A stretch of 64,000 nucleotides of DNA from Bradyrhizobium guangxiense (GTDB lineage: Bacteria > Pseudomonadota > Alphaproteobacteria > Rhizobiales > Xanthobacteraceae): NCBI RefSeq assembly GCF_004114915.1, contig NZ_CP022219.1, positions 4,990,501 to 5,054,500 of the forward strand, read 5' to 3'. The notes beneath the pieces were generated by a model. That model saw nothing but the letters and a program-made list of their open reading frames with translations. It was not told the origin of the DNA and made no database searches. Below are positions 7,851-15,667 of the stretch, in pieces; position 1 is the first letter of the stretch; each line of letters begins with the position of its first letter. The position numbers and the translations under genes are program-made.

Positions 7851-10538
7851 ATGCCTGACGCAATGGTTGCCACACGTGCCTCCGAACAGCGCGGAACCGC
7901 TCAGCAGGTCGACGTCGCCGTGGTCGGCGCCGGGTTTGCCGGCCTCTATCTTCTGCATCGCCTGCGCAAGGCCGGCTTTTCGACAGTCGCCCTCGAAGAA
8001 GCCGGCGACGTCGGCGGCACCTGGTACTGGAACCGCTATCCCGGCGCGCGCTGCGACATCCAGACCATCGACTACAGCTACACCTTCGATCCGGAACTCG
8101 AGACGGCCTGGACCTGGTCGGAGAAATACGCGACCCAGCCGGAGATCCTGCGCTATCTCGGCTTCGTCGCCGACCGCTACGACCTCAGGCGCGACATCCG
8201 CTTCGGCACCAAGGTCACCGAAGCCAGATGGGACGAGACGGCCGAGCGCTGGCTCATCACCACCGACCACGGGCCGCCTGTCTCCTGCCATCACTACATC
8301 ATGGCCACCGGCTGTCTCTCGGCGCCGAAGCCGCCGGAGATCGACGGCGTCAAGGATTTCGGCGGCGAGGTCTATTTCACCGGACGCTGGCCGCATGGCG
8401 GCGTCAATCTCGCGGGCAAGCGCGTCGCCGTGATCGGCACCGGATCGTCGGCCATCCAGTCGATCCCGCTCATCGCCGAGCAGGCCGCACATCTGACCGT
8501 GTTCCAGCGCACGCCGAACTTCGCGCTGCCCGCCCATAACGGTCCCGCACCGTCGGACCGCATGAGCCTGCTGCAGTCCGACCGCGCGGCCTATCGCGAG
8601 CAGGCGCGCCAGTCGATGGCCGGCGTGCCCTATCCGCAGCAGATGGCGGTGAGCTGGCAGCTCAGCGATGCCGAGCGCCGCGCGCGCTTCGAGGAAGCCT
8701 GGGGCAAAGGCGATCTCGTCTACATCCTCACCCAGCTCTGGGCCGACCAGGCGGTCGACGTCGAGGGCAACCAGCTGATCTGCGATCTCATCCGCGAGAA
8801 GATCGCGGCGGCCGTGAAGGATCCCGAAACGGCCGCGGCGCTGATGCCGCACGACCATCCCTTCGGCGCCAAGCGCCCCTGCCTCGATACCAATTATTAC
8901 GCGACCTATAACCGGCCGAACGTCACGCTGGTCAATCTGCGCCAGGAGCCGATCAAGGCGATCACCGCCAACGGAATCACGACCGGCAAGCGCAGCTTCG
9001 ACGTCGACGTCATCGTGTTCGCGACCGGGTTCGACGCCATGACCGGCGCGATCCGCGCCGTGCATCCGATCACCGGGCGCGGCGGCAAGTCGCTGACCGA
9101 TGTCTGGGCGCAGGGACCGCAGACCTATCTCGGCCTCACCGTCGCGGGCTTCCCGAACTTCTTCATGATCACCGGGCCCGGCAGCCCGTCGGTGCTGTCG
9201 AACATGGCGGTGTCGATCGAGCAGCATGTCGACTGGGTGGTCGATCGCCTCGCCGGCTTGCGCGATGCCGGCTTCACCACGATAGAGCCGACCGAGACGG
9301 CGCAGGCCGGCTGGAACAGGCACATGGCCGACTGCTCGATGCTGACGCTGCACCGGCTTGCCAACACCTGGTACACGGGTGCCAACGTGCCCGGCAAGGT
9401 GCAGGGCCTGATGCCCTATACCGGCGGCGTCGGCCCCTATCGCAGCATCTGCGACGAGGTGGTGAGCCGCGGTATGCTCGGCTTCAAGCTCACCGGCCCC
9501 AATGGCGCCGTGCAATGCAATGACGGCGAGGTGGTGCGGCTGCAGCCCGACGTGCGGCTGGTGCTGAACCTGCTCACCTCGCTCAATCTGCCGCCGATCG
9601 AATCGATGGGCGCGCTCGGCGCCCGCGAGTTCGTGAACGAGTTCAACAAGGGCCGCCCGGCGGGCCGGCCGATCGGCGACATCGTCGACGGCACCCTGCC
9701 CGTGACGGGCGGCGCGCTGCCGTACCGCGTCTACAAGCCGGCAAATCCGGGACCGCATCCGGTCGTGGTCTATTTCCACGGCGGCGGCTGGGTGCTCGGC
9801 GACGAGCAGTCGGACGAGCCGTTCTGCCGTGACATGGTGCGGCGGACCGGCATGATGTTCGTCAGCGTCGGCTATCGTCACGCGCCGGAGCATCGCTTCC
9901 CGACCGCGGCCGAGGACGGCTATGCGGCCACGCGCTGGATCGCCGAGCACGCCGCCGAGCTCGGCGGCAGACCGGGCCCGGTGCTGGTGGCAGGCTGGAG
10001 CGCCGGCGGCAACGTCGCCGCCGTCACCTGCCAGCTCGCGCGCGACCGCGGCGGGCCCGAGATCGCCGGCCAGCTCCTGATCTGTCCGGTCACCGACTGC
10101 ACCTTCGATCGGCCCTCCTATAACGACAATGCGACGGGCTATTTCCTGACGCGCTCGCTGATGTACTGGTTCTGGGACCTCTACTGCTCGCCGGCCGACC
10201 GCACCGATCCGCGCGTCTCGCCGCTGCGCGGCAAGGTCGCCGGCCTGCCGCCCGCCTTCGTGGTGACCTGCGAGTTCGATCCCCTGCGCGACGAAGGCGT
10301 CGCTTATGCCGAGGCGATGTCGGCCGCAGGCGTCCCGGTCGAGCAGCTCAGCGCGCGCGGCCATTTCCACTCCTCCTTCACCATGGTTGACGTGGTGATC
10401 ACGGGCGTGCCGGGACGGGTGCAGATGGCTGAAGCCTTGCGGCGCTTCGCCGGTCTGCCGCCGGAGGTCAGCAGCAGTGACGAGCACAACCATGGCCAGG
10501 CCAGCCCAGGGCACAGAATCGCGGCCGCGGCGAGCTGA
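7851..10538 (+). CDS. Fused Baeyer-Villiger-type flavin monooxygenase and HSL-family alpha/beta hydrolase
   Basis: 895 residues in two parts. Residues about 18-540 are a class B flavin monooxygenase: FAD site VVGAGFAGLY (24-33), GTWYWNRYPGARCD, and NADPH site VIGTGSSAIQ (194-203). The Baeyer-Villiger fingerprint FxGxxxHxxxWP appears as F170-GGEVYFTGRW-P181, so the usual His is Phe176 (codon TTC at 8376-8378). Residues about 600-880 are a hormone-sensitive-lipase-type esterase: HGGGW, GWSAGGN, FDPLRDEG and GHFHSSF supply oxyanion hole, Ser, Asp and His. A monooxygenase that turns a ketone into an ester, joined to an esterase, would cleave a carbon chain in one polypeptide. GGGAGG precedes the ATG. 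Substrate unknown. Confidence 0.93.
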   Translation: MPDAMVATRASEQRGTAQQVDVAVVGAGFAGLYLLHRLRKAGFSTVALEEAGDVGGTWYWNRYPGARCDIQTIDYSYTFDPELETAWTWSEKYATQPEILRYLGFVADRYDLRRDIRFGTKVTEARWDETAERWLITTDHGPPVSCHHYIMATGCLSAPKPPEIDGVKDFGGEVYFTGRWPHGGVNLAGKRVAVIGTGSSAIQSIPLIAEQAAHLTVFQRTPNFALPAHNGPAPSDRMSLLQSDRAAYREQARQSMAGVPYPQQMAVSWQLSDAERRARFEEAWGKGDLVYILTQLWADQAVDVEGNQLICDLIREKIAAAVKDPETAAALMPHDHPFGAKRPCLDTNYYATYNRPNVTLVNLRQEPIKAITANGITTGKRSFDVDVIVFATGFDAMTGAIRAVHPITGRGGKSLTDVWAQGPQTYLGLTVAGFPNFFMITGPGSPSVLSNMAVSIEQHVDWVVDRLAGLRDAGFTTIEPTETAQAGWNRHMADCSMLTLHRLANTWYTGANVPGKVQGLMPYTGGVGPYRSICDEVVSRGMLGFKLTGPNGAVQCNDGEVVRLQPDVRLVLNLLTSLNLPPIESMGALGAREFVNEFNKGRPAGRPIGDIVDGTLPVTGGALPYRVYKPANPGPHPVVVYFHGGGWVLGDEQSDEPFCRDMVRRTGMMFVSVGYRHAPEHRFPTAAEDGYAATRWIAEHAAELGGRPGPVLVAGWSAGGNVAAVTCQLARDRGGPEIAGQLLICPVTDCTFDRPSYNDNATGYFLTRSLMYWFWDLYCSPADRTDPRVSPLRGKVAGLPPAFVVTCEFDPLRDEGVAYAEAMSAAGVPVEQLSARGHFHSSFTMVDVVITGVPGRVQMAEALRRFAGLPPEVSSSDEHNHGQASPGHRIAAAAS

Positions 10539-10618
10539 TCACGACACCGCGACCGGGAACCTTTTCCCGGCTGCTGCGTTCAGCGTGTGTGGCATTGAGA
10601 CGTAGCGACAGGTGTAAC

Positions 10619-10655
10619 CCCCGGCACGCAAATCTGCGTGCCGGGGCGTTTTTTG
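10619..10655 (+). terminator. Rho-independent terminator after the monooxygenase fusion
   Basis: Perfect 11-bp stem CCCCGGCACGC / GCGTGCCGGGG around loop AAATCT, followed by CGTTTTTT. It lies 80 bases after the stop codon and before the next small gene. Confidence 0.9.
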
Positions 10656-10669
10656 CATGAGGCGGGGCG

Positions 10670-10942
10670 ATGGGGGACGTGTTTACGGAGTCAAAGGTCG
10701 ATTTTGGCGCGCTTGCAGTGCTGAACAAATGGCCGTCGCTGGCCAATCAGCGCCAGCCCGACCGGGAGCCTTATCAGCTCATCGAAGGCACGCTCGACGA
10801 GTGCATCTCGGCGTTCATGGACAAGCCGGCGGCAACCCGGCACCTCTATGAGATCCGGACCGCAGCGCAGCCGCCGCTCGTCACCGAAATCCTCTCACCT
10901 GAGCACGTCATCGAGCTCGCGCGCTTGAGAGAATTTCTCTGA
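10670..10942 (+). CDS. Hypothetical protein (90 aa)
   Basis: Begins MGDVFTESKVDFGALAVLNK and looks like a compact soluble domain with the segment EPYQLIEGTLDECISAFMDK. No motif or family is recognised. It begins 15 bases after a terminator, GGCGGGGCG precedes the ATG, and it is followed by another small gene of unknown function on the same strand. Confidence 0.6.
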   Translation: MGDVFTESKVDFGALAVLNKWPSLANQRQPDREPYQLIEGTLDECISAFMDKPAATRHLYEIRTAAQPPLVTEILSPEHVIELARLREFL

Positions 10943-10991
10943 CGGCACTTCACAGCAACGCGCAGGAACCTTCGTCCGGTTCTTCCCGTTA

Positions 10992-11333
10992 ATGGGGATC
11001 GGAAGCCAAGTCGCGAGTGCCCTGAGGATGCTTGAAGCTGGCGTACCATCTCCCGTCGTGCCCTATGGCGCAGACCAGACCCTGTTCGTGGTGATCGATC
11101 GCCGCGACAATTCAACCGAGATCCGGATCGAACGGAGCGATCTCGAGGCCACGATCGGCGAGCTCGTCGCCGGCTGCTTCAACGATCCCATCAAGGTGAT
11201 TTCGTTCAATACGCTCGAACATTGGATGAAGGACATCTCGACCGACGTCGCCGGCGAGATCCGCGCGCGCTGCGATATCGATGGCGTGACGATGCCGGAC
11301 TATCTCAGCGACTTCGTCGAGAGCCATTCCTGA
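10992..11333 (+). CDS. Hypothetical protein (113 aa)
   Basis: Begins MGIGSQVASALRMLEAGVPS. A mixed alpha/beta composition (TLFVVIDRRDNSTEIRIERS, VISFNTLEHWMKDISTDVA) suggests a small folded cytoplasmic protein. No catalytic residues or known domain are recognised. It lies 49 bases after the preceding small gene and may share its transcript. Confidence 0.65.
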   Translation: MGIGSQVASALRMLEAGVPSPVVPYGADQTLFVVIDRRDNSTEIRIERSDLEATIGELVAGCFNDPIKVISFNTLEHWMKDISTDVAGEIRARCDIDGVTMPDYLSDFVESHS

Positions 11334-11372
11334 CGACACCACGTCGTCGATAAGCTTCACACCGCAGGCAGC

Positions 11373-11397
11373 AAAAAAGCGCCGCTTGCGCGGCGCT
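11373..11397 (-). terminator. Rho-independent terminator (minus strand)
   Basis: On the minus strand GCGCCGC / GCGGCGC arms close a GCAA loop and are followed by six T residues. It ends the transcript of the 28-residue membrane peptide gene that stops at 11412 and can also end the plus-strand gene at 11333 less efficiently. Confidence 0.85.
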
Positions 11398-11411
11398 CTT
11401 CGTGTCTAATC

Positions 11412-11498
11412 TCAGTGGTGCCAGAACAATGCCAGCAGCAAAACGATCGGCAGCGGCACGCCAAGCAGCCAAAGCAAAGCACCTCGTCCAAAACCCAT
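11412..11498 (-). CDS. 28-residue hydrophobic membrane peptide
   Basis: The minus strand encodes MGFGRGALLWLLGVPLPIVL followed by LLALFWHH and a stop. It has a strong ribosome site (GAGGAGGAC, 5-6 bases before the ATG) and its own terminator 15 bases after the stop. The chain is one hydrophobic span with a Pro kink (VPLPI) and a His-His end. Peptides with a LLWLLG-P-PI pattern recur in many proteobacteria as unnamed small proteins. It is below usual gene-calling limits. Function unknown. Confidence 0.75.
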   Translation of the reverse strand: MGFGRGALLWLLGVPLPIVLLLALFWHH

Positions 11499-11599
11499 GA
11501 TGTCCTCCTCTCTCTCCGTGTCCAGATGACGCAGGAGAGGCGAAGAAGTTCCGCGCTTCGCAGGACGGACGAATGCGCTCAGAGCATGGTTTACGGAAG

Positions 11600-11755
11600 T
11601 TATGCGCGCCGATACTTGCCGGTGATGACCTCGATCTCGCGGCGGCGCTCGTCGGCAAAGGTCAGGAGCTTTTCGATCGTGAGCGTATCCGTGATCCGTT
11701 TGGCGAGCCGCTCGGCGCGCGCGGCCTGATCTTCGAGATACTGGATCGTCTTCAA
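11600..11755 (-). CDS. Small coiled-coil-like hypothetical protein (51 aa)
   Basis: A charged amphipathic protein (KTIQYLEDQAARAERLAKRI) ending EVITGKYRRA. The TTG at 11755 has GGGAGG just upstream and begins the helical part; an in-frame ATG at 11797 would add 14 Gly/Trp-rich residues. No family is recognised. It is on the same strand as the membrane peptide at 11412, separated by about 100 bases. Confidence 0.6.
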   Translation of the reverse strand: MKTIQYLEDQAARAERLAKRITDTLTIEKLLTFADERRREIEVITGKYRRA

Positions 11756-11857
11756 GCGTCCGCCTCCCCAACAGCCCCAAATTGTTCGGACGAGCATGGT
11801 GCTTGAGAAGCCGCTAACAGCCGGTTAAACGCGGCGGGCGAAGGCGATGTATCGAAC

Positions 11858-12382
11858 TCATCGTACGACGTCGAGCCTGACATTGGTGATGCCCTTGTCG
11901 ACCATGCCGAGCGCCTCGGCCGCGGAAGGCGAGATGTCGACCACGCGTCCGCGAACATAGGGCCCGCGATCGTTGACCCGGACGGTGACGAAGCGGCCGG
12001 ACGAAACGTCGGTGACGCGCAATTTGGTGCCGAACGGCAGGCTCGGATGCGCCGCGGTCAATTCGTTCTTGTCGAACTTCTCGCCGCTCGCGGTCTCGGT
12101 GTCCGAATAGAAGCTGGCAAGGCCGTGCGAAGAGGCCTGCTTGGCCTCGACCTCGGAGCTGGGGACGCGCGCCCGGCTGATCGGCCTTGGATGCAGCGCC
12201 GCCACCCTGTGCGGCCGCTCGACGGCGGCCTGCCGGCCGGTCGCCGCCAGATCGGCCTTCTGGCGGCCGACCGGCGATTGCGCGCAGGCGGCCAGCGAGG
12301 CGGCGGCGATGATGGCGAGCAGCAGCCGGCACGGGGCTGCGAGGGAAATCCGGGCAGTTTCGGCACGTGCAATGCGAGACAT
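11858..12382 (-). CDS. rlpA: RlpA-like double-psi beta-barrel lipoprotein
   Basis: RlpA proteins are septal outer-membrane lipoproteins that act on peptidoglycan lacking stem peptides. Here a signal peptide ends in a lipobox-like LAACAQ (about residue 30). The C-terminal half has the family signature GLASFYSDTETASGEKFD, TAAHPSLPFGTKLRV, RVNDRGPYVRGRVVDIS and AAEALGM. At 174 residues it has no SPOR domain, so septal targeting must differ from E. coli RlpA. ATG 12382 gives the signal peptide at the N terminus. Confidence 0.9.
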   Translation of the reverse strand: MSRIARAETARISLAAPCRLLLAIIAAASLAACAQSPVGRQKADLAATGRQAAVERPHRVAALHPRPISRARVPSSEVEAKQASSHGLASFYSDTETASGEKFDKNELTAAHPSLPFGTKLRVTDVSSGRFVTVRVNDRGPYVRGRVVDISPSAAEALGMVDKGITNVRLDVVR

Positions 12383-12512
12383 GGTACGCCCCTCCGAACT
12401 GGGGCGGATTTTCGGTGGGCAATGAGGGCAGAACCTTGTCGGAACAAAAGCAGGCGTGCGGCCGCCGCCGTTTCGCGTCAGCTGTGGCGATTCCACCACA
12501 GTGACATGTTCC

Positions 12513-12543
12513 GAAAAGAGACAGGCCACCCGGAGGCGGCCTG
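12513..12543 (-). terminator. Probable terminator after the malic enzyme gene
   Basis: On the minus strand a 9-bp stem (GGCGGCCTG with CAGGCCACC when read on the plus strand, one G-U pair) is followed by TCTCTTTTC. It lies just downstream of the malic enzyme stop at 12558. Confidence 0.65.
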
Positions 12544-12557
12544 CCAATCCGGCGATG

Positions 12558-14210
12558 TCAGTATTTCGGCTCGTACATCTGGGACTGGACCAGCGCCTTG
12601 ACGTCGTTCGGCGCCGGGCCGTCCGCGAGACCGCGCTGATAGGCAACGTCCGCAACGGCCGCCGCGATGCGGACCGAGACCTCGCGGATGCGCGGCAGCG
12701 CCGGATAGAGACTGCCCTGCGCGAGGTCCTCCTTGCCGACGCAATCGGCGAGCGTAGGGGCGGCCGCCATGAACATCTCGTCGGTCACCAGCTTGGAGCC
12801 GCTGGCGATGACGCCGAGGCCGACGCCCGGGAAGATGTAGGAGTTGTTGCCCTGGCGCGGCACGAAGCTGCGGCCATTGAGCTTGACCGGATCGTACGGG
12901 CTGCCGCAGGCGAACAGCGCACGGCCCTCGGTGTAGCGATAGGCGTCCTCGGCCGAGCATTCGGCCTTCGAGGTCGGGTTGGAGAGCGCGAACACGATCG
13001 GCTGCGCGTTGAGCTCAGCCATCGCCTTGAGCACCTCGGGCGTGAAGGCGCCGCCGACCGCGGCGACGCCGATGATCGCCGTCGGCTTCAGCGTCTTGAT
13101 CGCGGTGAGGAAGTCGGAGATCGGCGCCTGGTCGGCATGGGCGTAGCGCAGCTTGTGGCCGGTGACGCCGTCGCGGCCGCTGACGACAAGCCCGCGGGAA
13201 TCCACCAGCCAGTTGCGCCGGAGCGCGTCCTTCTCGGAAGCGCCCTCCGCCATCATGGCCGACACCACGAGATCGGCGATGCCGGTCGCCGCCTCGCCCG
13301 CGCCGAGGAACAGGATACGCTGATCCCTGAGGTTGCCGCCGGAGATGCGCAATGCCGAGAACAGACCGGCCAGCGCCACCGCCGCGGTGCCCTGGATGTC
13401 GTCGTTGAAGACGCAGGTTTCCTCGCGATATTTGTGCAGCAGCTTGAACGCCGAATGATTGGCGAAATCCTCGAACTGGATCAGCACGCCCGGAAAAGTC
13501 TTTCGCGCGGCCTGCATGAACTCGTCGACGAAGCTGTCATAGGCTTCGCCCGTGAGCCGCCGCTCGCGCAGGCCGAGATAATAGGGGTCGTTGAGGAGCT
13601 CTTCGTTGTTGGTGCCGACGTCGAGGACGATCGGCAGGCACAGTTCGGGATGCACGCCGGCGCAGGCCGAATAGAGCGAGAGCTTGCCGACCGGGATGCC
13701 CATGCCGTTGGCGCCGAGATCGCCGAGGCCGAGGATGCGCTCGCCGTCGGTGACGACGATCAGCTTGGCCGGATAGGGCCAGTTCTTCAGAAGCTCGGCG
13801 ATCTGGCCGCGATCGCGCGAGGAGATGAACATGCCGCGCGGCCGCTGGAAGATCAGGCCGTATTTCTGACAGGCGAGCCCGACCGTCGGCGTGTAGATGA
13901 TCGGCTGGATCTCGTCGATATTGTCGACGACGACGCGGAAGAACAGCGCCTCGTTGCGGTCATGCAGCGCGTTCAGCGCGACATATTTTTCCAAGTCCGT
14001 CGGCAGCGCGCGCAGATTGGTGAGGACGCGCTGAGCCTGCGTCTCCATCGTCAGCACGCAAGGCGGCAACAGGCCACGCAGGCCAAGTGCTTCGCGCTCG
14101 GACGCCGTGAAGGCGGTGCCCTTGTTGAGCAGGGGATCGCGCAGCAGCGCCATGCCTTGCGGCGGATTGGACGACGTCGATTGGGCAACGACCCGGGCAG
14201 GTCTATTCAC
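12558..14210 (-). CDS. NAD(P)-dependent malic enzyme (large, MaeA-like form)
   Basis: Oxidatively decarboxylates malate to pyruvate, feeding pyruvate and acetyl-CoA from C4-dicarboxylates, important in rhizobial carbon use. Motifs include YTPTVGLACQKYG, the catalytic region VVTDGERILGLGDLGANGMG, FEDFANHSAF, FNDDIQGTAAVALAG and the dinucleotide site FLGAGEAATGIADL, then FALSNPTSKAEC. About 550 residues matches the large bacterial/eukaryotic type and not the 760-residue MaeB fusion. GTG 14210 is preferred because GGGGGAA lies upstream; TTG 14222 is the alternative. Cofactor preference cannot be fixed from sequence here. Confidence 0.93.
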   Translation of the reverse strand: MNRPARVVAQSTSSNPPQGMALLRDPLLNKGTAFTASEREALGLRGLLPPCVLTMETQAQRVLTNLRALPTDLEKYVALNALHDRNEALFFRVVVDNIDEIQPIIYTPTVGLACQKYGLIFQRPRGMFISSRDRGQIAELLKNWPYPAKLIVVTDGERILGLGDLGANGMGIPVGKLSLYSACAGVHPELCLPIVLDVGTNNEELLNDPYYLGLRERRLTGEAYDSFVDEFMQAARKTFPGVLIQFEDFANHSAFKLLHKYREETCVFNDDIQGTAAVALAGLFSALRISGGNLRDQRILFLGAGEAATGIADLVVSAMMAEGASEKDALRRNWLVDSRGLVVSGRDGVTGHKLRYAHADQAPISDFLTAIKTLKPTAIIGVAAVGGAFTPEVLKAMAELNAQPIVFALSNPTSKAECSAEDAYRYTEGRALFACGSPYDPVKLNGRSFVPRQGNNSYIFPGVGLGVIASGSKLVTDEMFMAAAPTLADCVGKEDLAQGSLYPALPRIREVSVRIAAAVADVAYQRGLADGPAPNDVKALVQSQMYEPKY

Positions 14211-14410
14211 GAATTCCCCCAAAAAGCTTCACATTGAACCGCGCACATTGTCGGCCAGAGCTCCAACGAGATCAAGGACGTAGCGAACGCGGCGTCGATT
14301 GTGATCTCGCACCGCAGCGAGATTGCCGCGAACGACTGGCAGTTGCGCGAAAAAAGGTTAATGCGGCGAGGCACTCTCACGTCGGTGGCAGGTATTGGCC
14401 CTCTCCCCTC

Positions 14411-14528
14411 GTCATTCCGGGGCGCGACGAAGTCGCGAACTATGGTGCGCAATTGCTCACCTGAGAATCTATCGGGCCGCAGAGACGGCGGCGCAAATGG
14501 ATTCCGGGTTCGCGCGCCCCGGAATGAC
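14411..14528. repeat. Dispersed intergenic palindromic repeat, GTCATTCC family
   Basis: Outer arms GTCATTCCGGGGCGCG and CGCGCGCCCCGGAATGAC are near-perfect inverted repeats enclosing about 80 bases. The inner segment around GAACTATGGTGCGCAATTG is nearly identical to that at 45531-45632. It fills much of the 350-base gap between the malic enzyme and the binding-protein gene; the rest of that gap (14211-14410) shows nothing else but must contain the malic enzyme promoter. Confidence 0.85.
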
Positions 14529-14564
14529 AAGAAACCTTCAGGATGCGGGCGTGTTATGCGCGAA

Positions 14565-15566
14565 CTATTCCGGCTTGATGTTGGCCGCCTTCACGATCGG
14601 CCACCATTTCTCGGTCTCGGCCTTCTGGAAAGCGGCGAGCGCTACCGGCGTCTGCTGCTCCGGTGGCGGAATCTCCTGCCCCAGTTCGGCAAAGCGCTGC
14701 TTGACCGCGGCATCGGCAAGTACGGTGGCGATCGCCGCGTTGAGCTTGGTGACGATGTCCTTCGGCGTGTTCTTCGGTGCCCAGATGCCGTGCCAGTAGG
14801 AAATATAAAGGCCGGGCAAACCTGCTTCGTCGACAGTGGGCACGTCGGGTGCCGAGGCAAGCCTGGTCGGCGAGGTCACCGCGAATGCCTTGATCGCACC
14901 GTTCTTGACGTGCGGCAGCGAGTTCGAGGCCTGGTCGAACATGATGTCGATCTGCCCCGCCACGAGATCGATCATGGCAGGCCCCGCGCCGCGATAAGGC
15001 ACGAACTGGAAGTCGGTGCCGGTCTTGTCCTTGAAGAAGACGCCGGCGACATGCGCGCCCGTGCCGGCGCCCGCCGTCCCGGCGGTGGCCTTGCCGGGAT
15101 TGGCCTTCAGCCAGGCGATCATCTCTTTCAGGTTGGCCGCCTCGAGCGACTTCCTGCCGACGATGAGCTGCGTTCCCATCGCGATCAAAGCGACCGGCTC
15201 GAAATCGTCGACGACGTCATAAGGCAGCTTGAGGATCGCCCCGTTCAGCACATGGGTGCCCCAATGGCCGATCGTGATCGTCGTGCCGTCCGGAGCCGCA
15301 CGCGCGACGCGGGCGCCGGCGATGCTGCCGGAGGCACCGGCCACGTTCTCGACCACGACCGTCGTGTGCAGCTCGGCGGCGATCCGTTCCGACAGGATCC
15401 GCGCCAACGTGTCGGTCGGACCTCCCGCCGCGAATGGTACGATGAGGGTGATCGGGCGGGACGGAAACGGCTGCGCGTAGCCCGGCGCAATCCACGCCGC
15501 AGATCCGACCAAGGCGCACAAGACGATCACACAGCCGCGCAAGGCGGCCCACAGCCCTCGTATCAT
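14565..15566 (-). CDS. Tripartite tricarboxylate-type periplasmic binding protein (Bug/TctC family), orphan
   Basis: A 333-residue extracytoplasmic solute receptor: signal peptide ending PGYAQ, then FPSRPITLIVPFAAGGPTDT, the classical Bug N-terminal motif; VVENVAGASGSIAG; GHWGTHVLNG; FVPYRGAGPAMIDLVAGQID; and PTVDEAGLPG. Such proteins bind carboxylates or aromatic acids with two ordered waters. No TctA/TctB membrane genes are adjacent; the set at 51760-55163 has its own receptor. Bradyrhizobia and Bordetella carry many such orphans. Ligand unknown. Confidence 0.92.
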   Translation of the reverse strand: MIRGLWAALRGCVIVLCALVGSAAWIAPGYAQPFPSRPITLIVPFAAGGPTDTLARILSERIAAELHTTVVVENVAGASGSIAGARVARAAPDGTTITIGHWGTHVLNGAILKLPYDVVDDFEPVALIAMGTQLIVGRKSLEAANLKEMIAWLKANPGKATAGTAGAGTGAHVAGVFFKDKTGTDFQFVPYRGAGPAMIDLVAGQIDIMFDQASNSLPHVKNGAIKAFAVTSPTRLASAPDVPTVDEAGLPGLYISYWHGIWAPKNTPKDIVTKLNAAIATVLADAAVKQRFAELGQEIPPPEQQTPVALAAFQKAETEKWWPIVKAANIKPE

Positions 15567-15667
15567 TCCACCCGACCCATTTCTATGCCCGCATGTTGGC
15601 AGCGGGCTGGAGGCTGAGTGAACGCTGCCGGGCGGGCAGAGGCAAGCCGGAAATTTCCGCCGAACGA

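Noticed and set aside
7737..10514. A 925-codon open frame on the minus strand opposite the monooxygenase fusion
   Set aside because: It is rich in Arg, His, Asp and Ala as expected for the antisense of a high-GC coding gene, has no domain motif, and the plus-strand protein is clearly real.
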